DNA from: Oryza sativa Japonica Group
Taxonomy: Eukaryota; Streptophyta; Magnoliopsida; Poales; Poaceae
Reading direction: 5' to 3'
Length of the DNA: 64,000 bases
Assembly: GCF_034140825.1 (NCBI RefSeq)
Contig: NC_089043.1
Coordinates: 25,780,001 to 25,844,000, forward strand
A program made the translations under genes and the position numbers. This document shows, one piece after another, positions 10,325-21,687 of the stretch. The number at the start of each line of letters is the position of its first letter. Position 1 is the first letter of the stretch. Below the pieces are notes generated by a model that was not told where the DNA came from, searched no databases, and worked only from the letters and a program-made list of their open reading frames with translations.

Positions 10325-12953
10325 CAAAAGGTAGCAGACAGGAATTTGATAAATGTTGAGACCAAAACCCAATGTATAGTTGTATAGGTGTTAACAGGGA
10401 AATTTGGCATTTTTTTGCATCAACAATAGGCTAGCGAGGCAAGTCCGAAAAATGAATATGATAGATTCAAACAACACCGTATACCTCATATTACATAACT
10501 CATCTAATACCAACTACAGATGAAGAATAGAGATGAACTAGAGGAGTGTCCCACTTGTACACTACAGACAGAACTACTATTTGGTCTACACAGCATCCAG
10601 TAAAACTAAAGCATAGCAACTTGAAATATTATCAGAGAACCAGGCATCTTTAAATAGCTAAAGAGTGTGAAAGTACAGGAGCTTACCTCCTATTAAGTTA
10701 ACACCCTCACTCTTCATAATAGCCAAGCAGTACCCAACTGGATTCTGCCACAAGCAAAAGCAGCAAAGATAAATAAACAAGCTCACTTAACATGGCTTAA
10801 AGAAAGTGCTGAGTATCAAGGATTTCTTACAAAAGCATTGTCCGTTATGGTAATTATTGGATCGTTAACAGGAAATATGCTTCCACCTTTTGCTGTCAGA
10901 CTTACATTTGGATGAACAATTCCGTTGGCACTGGAAAGTGCAGAAACACAGAGATGAGTTAAAGCATAGTGCCAATCTGCATTCTATCAGGGATTGCTCC
11001 TACAAAACTTACCTTACTGAGTAGCAAAATTCAAACGGCATGGAAGAGTCAAGCATGTTTCGGCTCGAACGGATTTGTGCATCAAACTGAATAAGAAGGG
11101 AGAAATATAAGAATGACCATCAAATATCTAGCATGGTCAATTGTCTGCTAATATGGTTACGCTACTTACACTGCTAGTGATTTGAGTATACATTGGATCA
11201 GACAGAGCCGTGAAAGACGTGCCAGAGTCAACAATAGCACTGAACTCTGTGCTGATCGATTTACTTCCCACCGTAATTCCCGTGATAGTTATGTTGTAAT
11301 ATGGACTGCAAAAAGAGAGTACACCAACGTTAAGTTACAGTAGATTTATTGTTCCTGAAATATTGTTCTGACAAAACGTACTTCTGTTTATAAACATTCA
11401 ATGGAGTTTCCTTCTGATCCGAGCTTCCTGTGTCCCCAAAATTGATCCTACCATGACCGTCATCGCCAAAGCACATGGAGAAAGAATTAGCAGCAAGTCC
11501 TTTGCTTGCTAGCAAGCTAGGAACCGATTTGCTGTCCATCCCAAGCCCAAGCAGACCGTTTGGCGCAGCACTGCCTAGAAACGATCCTGTCTGAACCTGT
11601 CCACAGCTGAACATTTTACACAAAATTCAGCACAACAACACTGCGATCATAAGCATGTGGTGGATCATATAGTACATACCCGAACATTATCGGAGCTGTA
11701 ACGATTTTCGATTGCGCGGAGTCAGATGTCAAGTACAAGACATCCTCCACTAATACCCCAGAGGATGAGGTGTTATCCGACAAGTACTGGATACTGTAGG
11801 GGCAGCTGTTACTCTTAGAACGGCAGGCATTTTGGAGATCACACAAGTTGCTACTGCACGGGACCTTCCGGCTAGTAGTCGATTGCGCAGGGCTATACAC
11901 GTCGAACTTCAAGCTCTGTATAAATTTGTCATGTGCAGCAAATGTAAATAGATTACTCAGTAAGGTCATCATGATTCAGCAGCTTCCCATAAGCAAGAGT
12001 AAATTTCAAAATTCTGACAAGAGTGCACGGAAGAATACAAGATTCGGCTATTTTCTTTAAGCTGAACGAGGTCCCAGTTCAAGCTGTCATGCTAATAGAA
12101 AGGCTTCCAAGAAGCACACAAGCACATGCAGTGCCTTCATGATTTTCTCCTCTTTATAGACATGCTCATAATCCTGTCGTAATCTTTTCTACCAGTCTAG
12201 TAGTCTACTAGTACCACTTTCATCTTTGTTTAGCAACAAATCTATTATTATGCCATTCACAACAACTTTCCCCAATCCCTAAAGTGAAATTCTCTTCTCT
12301 ACTAGACTACTACTTATCCAGTTATCCTAACAACCTAAAATATCTAACAGAACAACAAACTTTTGAAACCAATTGCAACAAAAACTAGAGGAAAAAGAAG
12401 AAGAGGGAGGAGATTACTCCGTAGTTGGGGGATTGGAAAGGAGCACACTTGAGGCAGTCGCATGGCACCCAGAAGAGGTCGCTGCCGGTGTCGAGCGCCA
12501 CCAAGAACGTCACGTTCGGCGTCCCCAGCGCCACCACCGCGTAATGCAAACTGCGCAACCAACCCGGGACACCCGCAACAACCACCACTTTGCCTTCTTC
12601 AATCCACCATAAACAAGAGAAAAAAACCAGATAATTCAAAGATTCAATCCGAGGCGAGCTTACAATCCGAAATCGTTGAGGCGGTAGGTGTCGTTGCCGT
12701 CGGCGAAGGCGAACTCGGCGCCGCCGCCGCCGCCGCCGACGCCGAGCGACCGGCGGCGCAGGCCGTCGTGGCCGGCAAGCGCGGCGTAGTACTCGGCCGT
12801 CCCGTGTGGCGGCGCGGCGGCGGCCGCCCACCGGCGCACCGCCGCCGAGTACCGGTGGTGGACGTCCAGGCTCAGCGCCTCCGCCGCGGCCACGGCGGCG
12901 AGCAGCAGCAGCACAGCCCGAACAACCACCACACCACCACCACCACCAACCAT
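9681..12953 (-). CDS. Pepsin-like aspartyl protease (A1 family), secreted, likely GPI-anchored
   Basis: Ten exons: 12953-12664, 12550-12418, 11915-11680, 11606-11382, 11305-11170, 11086-11013, 10930-10831, 10744-10687, 10061-9990, 9898-9681; all GT-AG, closing to 513 aa. The ATG at 12953 is chosen because no ATG lies upstream in frame and a signal peptide follows (hydrophobic core VRAVLLLLAAVAAAEA). Catalytic motifs are DTGSD (Asp117) and DSGTS (Asp321), both intact. The region between them has the many cysteines of plant nepenthesin-like enzymes (CDCLKCAP, VPCSSNLC, CGQVQTG). The C-terminus is a Ser/Pro-rich linker after residue 440 and a hydrophobic end ATIVLLFLIVL, as in GPI-anchored members. 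It resembles the APF1/ASPR group; the substrate is unknown. Exon 1 is extremely GC-rich, the usual grass gradient. Confidence 0.95.
10268..10323. repeat. (AT)28 microsatellite in an aspartyl protease intron
   Basis: About 28 uninterrupted AT units in the intron between exons 8 and 9 (10062-10686). It is distant from both splice sites. Such arrays vary between cultivars. Confidence 0.97.
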
Positions 12954-13010
12954 AGCTCGCAACGAAGCAAAGCAAAGCAAACGCAGAGAGAAGAAAAAGC
13001 TAGTATCAAC

Positions 13011-13016
13011 TTTATA
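13011..13016 (-). promoter_or_regulatory. TATA box of the aspartyl protease gene
   Basis: TATAAA on the minus strand (CCGTATAAAGTTG), 58 bases upstream of the ATG at 12953. This predicts a short 5' leader starting near 12985 and supports the chosen start codon. Confidence 0.55.
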
Positions 13017-13811
13017 CGGAGAGAAGAAGAAAAAAAAACTCGTTTTTCTCGCTGCGGCGTCGCTATATGTCCGGGATCAGCCGCGGCGGAGCAGCGAAGG
13101 TGGCCGGTGGTGGCGGGAAGGGTGGTGGGCGGTGGGGCCCACCGGGCAGGCTCAGATTTCCGCGGGAAAGGGGGTGGGGCCCACAGGGCAGTGGCGGTGG
13201 GGTGGAGTCAGTGAGCAGCTGGAAGGTTCGCTTGGACTGTTGCTTGCTGTCTGCGTAGCTGATTGGCTGCGGCTGCTGACTCCCTCTCCTTTGAATTATT
13301 TTTCATCTTTTCCACCTTTTTTCGCTTCTCATTCTTTTGATTTTTTAATGAGACTTAGGGGACCAGTATGTACTAGTAGTAGCAGCTGCGGCGAAAGCAA
13401 TTTTACTAGAACCTACTCCGCTAGTTAAAAAAACCAATCTAAAATGAGATGATCTAGTAGTACAACGAACCATTTTTTTTTTTTTACGGAGGGAGTAGAC
13501 TGTTTAGAAGAATTGAAGATTATGAAAGAAACTGCACCGGCTAGAAACTTCCTCAAATTAAATCTAAGGCTAAGTTCTAAACAGTAACTTATCATTTACC
13601 ATAAGATGTTTTCCGATTTGCTAACTAATGTGCCATATTCAAATACTTCATATATACTAGGGGCTTGTTAAAAATTAAAAAAACTATTTTCTGATTTACA
13701 ATAATTCATATTCGATTAATCATATGCTAATAACTTGCTTTGATTCGTGTACGCTGAAAATCCACGCCAAAATGCAAAAGCCAACGTAGCCTAAGGCTGG
13801 GTTGAAATGTT
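13017..13811. other. Intergenic flank of the aspartyl protease gene
   Basis: GC-rich promoter region to about 13250, then AT-rich sequence. A fragment ending TACGGAGGGAGTA at about 13484-13497 is probably one end of a Stowaway-like element, perhaps starting near 13417. No gene seen. Confidence 0.45.
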
Positions 13812-14002
13812 GCTCTTGGGAGGGTAGTTCAACTGGCTAGATTTCTTGTATTATTTACCCGTCGACAATGAGACGTTTGTCGTGAATTCGTCAATCTCAA
13901 GATTTGACCGTGGAATCCTGCGAGGGTGCTCAGTGTGTGTATTTATATATGTGAGTGTATACGCGTTGTGAGCGTTATATTTAAGCTGTTTTTCTAAAAA
14001 AA
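13812..14002 (+). mobile_element. SINE-like element with poly(A) tail and 7-bp target duplication
   Basis: Begins GCTCTTGGGAGGGTAGTTCA with a tRNA-like head (GGTAGTTCAACTGGCTAGA resembles a Pol III A box). It continues into a GT-rich body (GTGAGTGTATACGCGTTGTG) and ends TTTTTCT followed by A10. AAATGTT flanks it at 13805-13811 and 14003-14009, overlapping the tail. Size, tail and duplication fit a plant tRNA-derived SINE; I recall a similar tail from rice SINEs but cannot confirm the family. Confidence 0.55.
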
Positions 14003-14851
14003 AAATGTTTATGCCGATGTGATGAAGAGGGAGATTGGTGTGATGGCCGGAGGTGATTGTATGAATGATGGCGCCTGATTGGTACCGCTTGTTTTAGACC
14101 GTCCGATCACGAACCGATGGTTGTGTGGGACAAGGAATAGAATGTTCGTTATTTTCACAACGGCATGGCAATAATGGAACCAAATGGCTCATAAATTGTG
14201 TTACTATCAGATTTGGATATGCTCCATTGGATGTATGGCTGGGTGGTGAGACGGCATTGATATGATCAATTTCCCTATCGAGATATTTCCATCTCAAAGA
14301 CTTTTTATAACATGAAGGTTCACATCATTTTTTTTCCCACAAGAACCAGTTTAATTCTGAAGTGTGAAAAGGGGAAAAAAAGAACAGTGGCTCTCATGTA
14401 ATAAAGAAAATCCAGAGTTTCAGAAAAGCCTTTTGGATTACTGGATTGATATATTCTGGTATTCTAATAGGGGCAGAGCTACGCAGGAGAGAGGAGATAG
14501 CCATTAACCTGGTCCAAAAGATTTTTTAAGCTATAACTCATCAATTTTTATCATATATGCACATCTCAGTCTATTTTGAACATCCGTATTAGACTAAACT
14601 TGATCCAAAGCAAAGTAAAATAAACAAGTGACGCTCTCCTTTACTGTTCAAGCTCCACCCTGATTTTGGTTAATTTCTAGCGAAGATCGCGTTGCTAAAA
14701 TAGGGAGGGGAAAGGGACCAATCCATCGTCTCCGTAGCAAAGATCCAAACATGTTCACCTCAGGCTAGGGAAGAGGCGGAGCAAAATTCCCAGTTTTCCA
14801 CACTCACCGTCCTTTGACACGACGAGTACACACCACGACCATGACGTGCCC

Positions 14852-14864
14852 GGGGGGGGGGGGG
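14852..14864. repeat. G13 homopolymer
   Basis: Thirteen consecutive G in intergenic sequence after GTGCCC. Length is uncertain in any assembly. Confidence 0.8.
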
Positions 14865-14961
14865 AGTGGACCAAGCATGGCGCGGCCGTCAGGTTCACCA
14901 CACAATTGCTGGTGGTGGCCCACCATGGTTTACCGATCGATCTCTAATGACTCCGGTCCCC

Positions 14962-15323
14962 CATCGTTTGTCATATTCATATACTTATCAGCTAAAATTT
15001 AAATTTTCAACAATAAATTTGGAGCTGATTTTGGGTTTTTTCATCGAAATTTATTTTTCAGCCTTTGCTTTTGGATCGCTAAAAACACATATATAAAAGT
15101 TTTATTCACAAATTGATTTTCATTTATAAATATCATATAATATGCCATCCGATGAGGCCTTCCATCGTTTCGAAACTACGTATCAGTAGTAAACGAAAAA
15201 TAATTTATAAATAAAACTTTAGCCGAAAAATAAACTACGATGAAAAAAAAATCCTATCAATTCTACATTTAAGGTTGAAAATTCAAATTTTAACTTATAA
15301 GCATAAGTAAAAAGATGAGGCCG
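14962..15323. mobile_element. Long foldback MITE (~360 bp, arms of about 150 bp)
   Basis: The left half (CAGCTAAAATTTAAATTTTC, then CATCGAAATTTATTTTTCAG, then AAAAGTTTTATTCACAAAT) recurs inverted in the right half (AACCTTAAATGTAGAATTGA after TTCAA, TTTATTTTTCGGC, AAAGTTTTATTTATAAAT), so almost the whole element can form one hairpin centred near 15140. Fragments of the same family lie at about 23850-24000 and 41575-41725. No coding. Confidence 0.65.
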
Positions 15324-17385
15324 TAAAACTATTTTAGTGATTGGTTTGTTTTCAAAACCGACCAGTTTCTAAAATTATTTTAGTCGATGTTAACTGGTTT
15401 TTTAATATTGAATGAAAGTCGTCTTTATCTTTATTTTTTCTCTTAAAACTAGTACAGAAGCAGTTTATTTTCAAATGAAAATGTAAACCTGACTTCCACC
15501 ATGTCCGGTTTGATTTAGGTTAGTGAGCGGACTATTTAAGTAGGTTATACATTAATTATGGTGACAAATTAAATATTTTAAAATAATCTTATTAATGATT
15601 TAAAATTAGTGTTATGATAAACATGTAGAAATAGTTTCTAAGTACCCATTTGGTAGAGTTTCAACTTCTGAATTTAACTCTATAAGTTAGGTTTGGACTG
15701 AAGTTGCGGAGTAGTGCAAAATCCAGCATTCAGCTCCGTTCTCATTTTAAGTGGAGTTAAAATTGCTTTGTTGCGCTCCAGCTCCTAGAGAGGTAGAGCT
15801 GGAGCTGTGACAAACAAACATAACTTTTTTTTGGCATGGAGCAAATTTATAATCTATTTAAAAAATACGGTGATTAAGCGGAGAAGAATCGGGCCTATGT
15901 TGTCCGGTGTACTTCTGTGCTGGCTGAATGGTTGAATAGATCAACGGTTTGTGAAAAATTCGCCGACTGTGGAACAAAAGGCAACCAAGTAACCAACCCA
16001 GGCAGGCAGACAGGCACTGGACCAGCAAATCAAACTCTGATGAGAATTTGAGAAAGCTCCTGCACACGCGAGACTAGCAGTTACTAGTAGCACTGCAGCA
16101 GCATCCACACCATACAAGAGCAGGAGATCTCTTGTACGAGCTGAGCTGATAACCGAGTGATTTCATCATCAGGCTGATTAAACAACCTTATCATATTCAT
16201 ACACCAGCCACGTCGAGTTGGTCGCGTCGCACGGCTTGTGTACCACCAGGAAACGTAAGGTCACATGTCACATACTATGCACGGATGCTACTACCTAATC
16301 ACTAATCACACACACAAAAAAAAAAGAGCCAGATTAATGCCTTGTAGATTAGCCAGCCACAGAAAATCTTGCAATCTGGGGAGGATTTGGTGACCTAATC
16401 AGAACGAACCCAGCCACACAAACTCTTTTTAGTTGTAACAGTGGGGGGAATGAGGAACAGGATCCTGAGAAGATCGTTTGATTAGGTCATTAAATTAGCA
16501 GCTTTGGGTGGCAGGCAAATTAGTGCAGGTAGGGGCTATGCATTGCACCTGATGAGGCTCTGGATTCGATTGGCCTGATGGTGATGTTCTACCAAACCAA
16601 TGAGCAAGCAACATCAGTAAACATTGCATTTGTCTATTGTCTACAGGTTACTGAACACCCCAAGGTCCAAGGCAACACAGCACACGTTGCTTTATCTTCT
16701 ATCCCCATCAGTCCACTAGACAGAGAGATGCTGATCCAAATTTATAAGCAGAAATGAGAGAAAAAGAGCTAGTGGTTACGCATTGGGAAACTTTCAGATA
16801 CTGGAGAAATTGAAAGCCTGTACAGGAGAGATGTATTGCGAATAACGGATTGATTGTATTTTGGGAGACCGACCGTATATATGATGGATTTGTATCTTAA
16901 TTAAGTAACCTGAATACACCAGACTGTAAGAAAAACCGGAGGGATCCATGTCCAGATTCACAGTAAAGTGTCACATCCCTTCAAAATCTTTTATATTATG
17001 GGACGGAGAGAGTAGATGGAAGGTAATCTTATGTCGTATAAGAACTGGATACTCTAGAGTCCCATCCATGTACTTAACAAAAATGGCTCCAAGGTAACAC
17101 CGGAGAAATGTGATTCACACCATCATTACGCATGCCAGCTGCAAGAACAATGGTGAAGCACTACAGACATTGTCACTTCTGTTATTTTAGTTATCTCTGG
17201 TACTTCAAGTATTTTAGTTGGGGCTGGAGATGTGAAGTTCTACATGCCACCTCTTCTAGCGTCTGCCCTCATCACTTGGTAGAAAATGTTCCAGTATAAT
17301 TAAGATCAATATTTATTGCATCAAATAGACGAACTGTTAGTATTCCCAAAATCATTATTACAAGTTTACAACACGCTTCAAATAC
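15324..17385. other. Intergenic, including a 'CATTTGGTAGAG' element at about 15645-15815
   Basis: About 15645-15815 begins ACCCATTTGGTAGAGTTTCA and ends GGAGCTGTGACAAAC, the loosely inverted ends shared with the elements at 5093 and 22498. The rest, including 16000-17380, is unique-looking low-GC sequence with no supportable gene. The 3'UTR of the thioredoxin-like gene must lie just left of 17386. Confidence 0.5.
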
Positions 17386-19812
17386 TTACATAGAGGTGAA
17401 CATCTCTAATCTATCGCCATGCTGCCCAGCGAGGGGATCCAGGATGCTGACCCATGTGCTGTAGTCAATAGGCGATCCACCACCAGGCTGAAGGAATCCG
17501 TTCACAAAGAAGAACGGTGCACCGGCTACTCCTCTCGTGCACCCATACTAGAACAGGACAAAGCCATAATTCAGAGGCATTTCCATCAATAAGAACGATA
17601 AAAAAGTCAAGAGAAACTGCTTAAGAATTCAAACAATGTACTTGATGCAATCAGTAGTAAAGCTGACCTTGAAGGAAACCCTCGCTGCTAGGTCAGTCCT
17701 TATATCGCTGAAGCCTGACTGGAACTCAGACACCGAATTACCGACAACCCGTGCTGCCAGCTTTGACATCTCGCCACTTATAACAGTGCTCGATAGTGAG
17801 GATGTTGCAGCATTGTAGAACTTACCCTGCTTGTGTTCATCCAGTATTGTAATTCAACTATATTAGAAAAACTACCATGTAAAGCACTAAGAAAAGGAGC
17901 TGCAGTGCATGAATTGTATGACAAAAAAAAAGCTATCAAATTCAAGAGTCAAATGCCATTTTGTGATTTATGAGGATACTGAAATTCTGAAAGCAAGAAA
18001 GATTTATCCTTGTACATGGCTTCCTAACTAGCATTCACAAACAATTATACAGAATAGTAAAGAAAAATGTGAAGGACCTGGCTCTTGAAGAACAGCTCCA
18101 GCAAAGGATAGGTCGATGATGAGTTCAATTTGTTAGCTATGTAAAGTGCACGGCAGGCAAGGAATGAATTGGTGTGGTACCTGCAATTTTACAGTAGAAA
18201 GTGTAAGAATAATTTGTTGCTTTTTTAGTATAACAATAGAAAAGGGCAAACTCAATAAAAACAATGACCTCAACCCAGCACATGAAGCAATACCCAACCA
18301 TCTGCTGTCTAAATTGAAGACACTTAACACTTTAATATCAAGGAAATGAAGTTCTTGGATTTAATAGATAGCATCAGATTGGTCTGTATTTGATTCATTC
18401 ACTTGAACGGTTGATCCTACAAAAACAAGGTTCTGCATAGCAAGTTTGATTAACAAATAAATTGTTCTGTATCACAAGCTGCCATTACAGGTCTGTTTGG
18501 ATGGCAGGATCAGGATTGGAATCCTTAATATTTGAACGAAATTTAATCTACCTGATACCAAAGATTCCTCAGATAAACCAGAAACGTCAACCGCTGTCCA
18601 GGTGTTTGATCCAAAGATAACCGGTTAAAAGGAAATAACCCAGCACAACCCTTTGCTATGAACCGTGCCAAGCAATGAACAGTGTATGATCAAACACAGT
18701 ACAAAGCAGGACAGAATTTCAACCAAAAACAGAAGGGCAGAAACCAACATAAAAACAACCGTTGTAATTGTACAGACCTACTACCTCCATGCACAAATGT
18801 ATGACGTTGGTTAGTTCTATTTTGAGCTAACCAACGTCAAACAAAAAAATATGGAGGGAGTATATCAAAAAACTAACTATGATGAGATGGAAACTAGCTT
18901 GCTATCAGGTAATTCCCAATTTCACATCTTCTATGGACATAAAGCTGCAATGAATCTGAACATTCACAACCCTATTGGCTAATTCCACAGCAGTGACTAT
19001 GCCATGAACTCGTGTTTGGCTTTCCTAGGGTTTTACATTTTAGTCGTTGTTTGGGCTCATTGCATTGTGGTGGCCTGATGGGATGGCACCACATATGTCA
19101 ATGTTGCTCCGGCCATTTTCTTATCTTCTGCAGTTAACTCTATCACGGTTTCTTTTCTCATAACAAAAATGGTAGAGGATTTCTTGTTTAAACAACCTTT
19201 ATCCATAACACCTACATATGAGGATTGTCAGTTAAATTAGGGCAATTTTGCTATCCAAATTAGTCAGTGCAAGCAAGACAGACTACCAGACCCGCAAAAA
19301 TTACACCAGTTTATCTATCTCAGGATCAATTTGCTATCCTATCTAAAAAACTGTGAGGTCACACATACTATAATACTTCCAGTTCCCGTTTCATATAGAT
19401 AGAAAAGTAAAAAAAAAGAAAAAGAAAAAAAAAGGAGAAATTTCCCCTTTGCGGCAACGAATACTGGGAATAGAGCATCACAATTCTACAAATACGGTAG
19501 AGAGAGAGCAAGGAACTCTTACGGGAGGGGGAAGGGGTGGACGATGAGGGAGACCCTGGGGGCGTAGCGGTCGACGGCGAGCCTGAGGGGCGCCCAGGCG
19601 TCGCGGCTGTCGGGGCAGAGCGGGTCGAGGAAGGCCTCGACGAGGATGGTGTCCTTCCAGGCGGCGGTGGCGGCGTCCCCGTAGGCGAACCCGTCGTAGC
19701 GCGGCGGCACGGAGGCCTGCGCGTGGAGGACGAGGAGGTAGTAGGAGCAGGAGGCCGCCACCGCGCACAGCAGCAGCATCCGCCGCAGCAGCGGCGCCCT
19801 CGGCCTCGCCAT
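17386..19812 (-). CDS. Thioredoxin-fold (DsbA-like) protein with N-terminal signal anchor
   Basis: Four exons: 19812-19523, 18180-18078, 17826-17668, 17547-17386; all GT-AG, closing to 237 aa. The start MARPRAPLLRR is followed by one hydrophobic stretch (about residues 12-30), a signal peptide or anchor into the secretory pathway. The next segment, ILVEAFLDPLCPDSRDAWAP, is the beta-strand plus active-site helix start of a thioredoxin fold; the site is C66-P-D-S69, so only one cysteine of a CxxC pair is present. The last exon has YGCTRGVAGAPFFFVNG, in which a proline after alanine (GAP) matches the conserved cis-Pro loop. Arabidopsis has similar small thioredoxin-superfamily proteins of unknown role. 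Classical oxidase activity is doubtful because the second cysteine is serine. Intron 1 (1.3 kb) contains a small hairpin MITE. Confidence 0.93.
18781..18860. mobile_element. 80-bp Stowaway-like hairpin in intron 1 of the thioredoxin-like gene
   Basis: Starts CTACCTCC, ends GGAGGGAG, flanked by TA on both sides. GACGTTGGTTAG (18803-18814) and CTAACCAACGTC (18827-18838) are perfect 12-base arms. It lies far from the splice sites. Confidence 0.75.
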
Positions 19813-19961
19813 CGGGGGGCCAAATCTCCCTCTCCTCGAGCTCGAGGCTGCGCGCGGTGCAGCGTGTGCTACTCTGAACCTTCTCTTCTCTCCCGCAAGT
19901 GGGGAGACGGAGGAGGAAGACGACCTGATCCGGACGAGACGTCGTGGTCGGATGAGTTGGA

Positions 19962-19980
19962 TCGGATCGGATCGGATCGA
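19962..19980. repeat. GGATC pentanucleotide repeat
   Basis: About four units of GGATC upstream of the thioredoxin-like gene, in its probable promoter. Confidence 0.8.
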
Positions 19981-19997
19981 GTTGGAAGGCCCACTAA

Positions 19998-20099
19998 GGC
20001 CTGGTTTGAATGGGCCTAAATTTGGGTAAATTGAAGTAAACAATTCTGGCCCATATATGGCAGGATTTGGGCCCATCTGGAAAGTCTATTCGATGTGTC
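19998..20099 (+). repeat. Direct duplication, copy A (102 bp)
   Basis: Begins GGCCTGGTTTGAATGGGCCT and ends CTATTCGATGTGTC. It matches copy B at 20280-20383 at roughly 90 percent by eye, offset 282 bases. It lies immediately upstream of the thioredoxin-like gene. Confidence 0.85.
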
Positions 20100-20279
20100 A
20101 AGCGAAATCAAGCTGAACGAAACCACGAACAATTTTGCTATATAGTTGTCGATAAATTTTCTCCTAAAAATTTGACATATGTAATTACAGTATAATCTAG
20201 TGCAATTATAATGTAAATACAGTATAACTTATATGTAACTTTCATATAATTTTGAATCGTTATATTGTTATGTAATTCA
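20100..20279. other. AT-rich spacer between the two direct copies
   Basis: About 180 bases of low-GC sequence (AATTACAGTATAATCTAGTG-like text) bounded by the direct duplication. No coding and no motif that names an element. Confidence 0.5.
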
Positions 20280-20383
20280 GGCCTGATTTGAATGGGCCTC
20301 AATCTGGGTAAATTGAAGAAAACAATTCTGGCCGAATATATGGCAGGATTTGGGCCCATCTGGAAATATCTATTCGGTGTGTC
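20280..20383 (+). repeat. Direct duplication, copy B (104 bp)
   Basis: Begins GGCCTGATTTGAATGGGCCT and ends CTATTCGGTGTGTC. Same orientation as copy A. The flanks diverge sharply at both ends. Confidence 0.85.
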
Positions 20384-20456
20384 TCGGGAGTTGGAGAGCC
20401 CCTCGGCTTTTACTGAAGAGTTCGATACCAGCTTACAATCAATGCCAAGCTTAAAT

Positions 20457-21680
20457 TTTTTTAGACAATGGAAATGGGTTACATCTTTGGCCTCTGCCCG
20501 TAGACACACAGCCAAAAAGTCCAGAAGTGAACAGAAAAGAACTTAAAAAAAGCGAGATGGGACAAACCCCCAACTTCTGCTGATAATATGATGTACTAAA
20601 ATAATGTTTTTTAAAATCACGTAGATTCTATCACGAAATTCTGTAGGTACTACGCCATCCAAACTGGAGTAAAAGTTCCTTGGCTACCAATTCCAAGCGT
20701 GTAACACCATTGCATATAGTATCATGTTGTTCCTGTAAAAGCATCATACACCAAGAGTAGAGCCAATTGGAACGCATGAAGATAACTTACATGATGTTAG
20801 GCATTTTTTTATGGTTAAAAACTATATCATTACGGCAACGCCAAATTGACCAACATAGAGCACTAGCTCCAAATAAAATTATTTTTTATGGGTCTAGGCA
20901 CTCCCCTTAGCCAGTTACCAAAAATATCTTTTGCATTGTGGGGAGGGGGGATATTGAAGGCAAAGAAGACACATCGCCAAGCAAAACGTACAACATGACA
21001 GTCAAAGAAAAGATGTTGGATGGTCTCTTGTGTATTAAAAAACAACATTGCTTGTTTCCCCTCCATTTTCTCTTTATGAGGTTATCTTTCGTCAAGATTA
21101 CTTTTTTTAAAAAAGAAACCACATAAATACTTTGATTTTTAGTGGTACCTTTACCTCCCATAGCATCCTCTTGTGGATTCTTATATTGGAATTGATGATC
21201 ACATTATACATGAATTTGACCGAAAAATGGCCATTTTTATGTAGCAACCAAATAAAGCAATCATTTTCATTTGACAGGGTTATGTTAGCTAGTTGAGAAA
21301 TCAAATCATTCCACTCAACTAACTTTGGTCCTACAATTGATCGTCGGAATGAAACATTCAACAGTGTTGTGCTCATAACCTCTGCCAAAGTAGAATGTCT
21401 CTTTTGAACCATATCGTACATAGAAGGATATTGATATTTGATAGGTTGCAAGCCCAACCATGTGTCTTCCCAAAATCTTATTTCCATCCCATTACCAGGT
21501 TTAAAAGATCCATACTGATAAAATTGATCTTTTACTTTCATTAAGCCAGCCCAAAATTAGGATGTTCCTGGTTTGTGTGACATGTGGGAGAGGGGTTTAC
21601 CTTTTAAGTACTTGTTGCGTAAAAAGTTTTACCATAGACCATCACCATTAAGAAGTTTGAACAGCCATTTGCGCAACAAA
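20457..21680 (-). mobile_element. 5'-truncated LINE (non-LTR retrotransposon) with 7-bp target duplication
   Basis: On the minus strand, conceptual translation gives the C-terminal part of a plant LINE ORF2: LLRKWLFKLLN, GNGMEIRFWEDTWLG, LWEVKVPLKIKVFMWF, then the zf-RVT-like zinc region (TQETIQHLFFDC after LIKRKW) and PIKNNFIW. The 3' end reads CCATTGTCTAAAAAAA, the poly(A) tail of such LINEs. CTTAAAT flanks both ends (20450-20456 and 21681-21687). It is a dead copy: only about 1.2 kb is left, the endonuclease and catalytic RT core are absent, and the coding part is split over several frames. Small size and clean duplication point to a single truncated insertion. Confidence 0.85.
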
Positions 21681-21687
21681 CTTAAAT

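Noticed and set aside
12462-13214. Open 250-codon frame on the plus strand
   Set aside because: Overlaps exons 1-2 and the promoter of the aspartyl protease in antisense; no domain.
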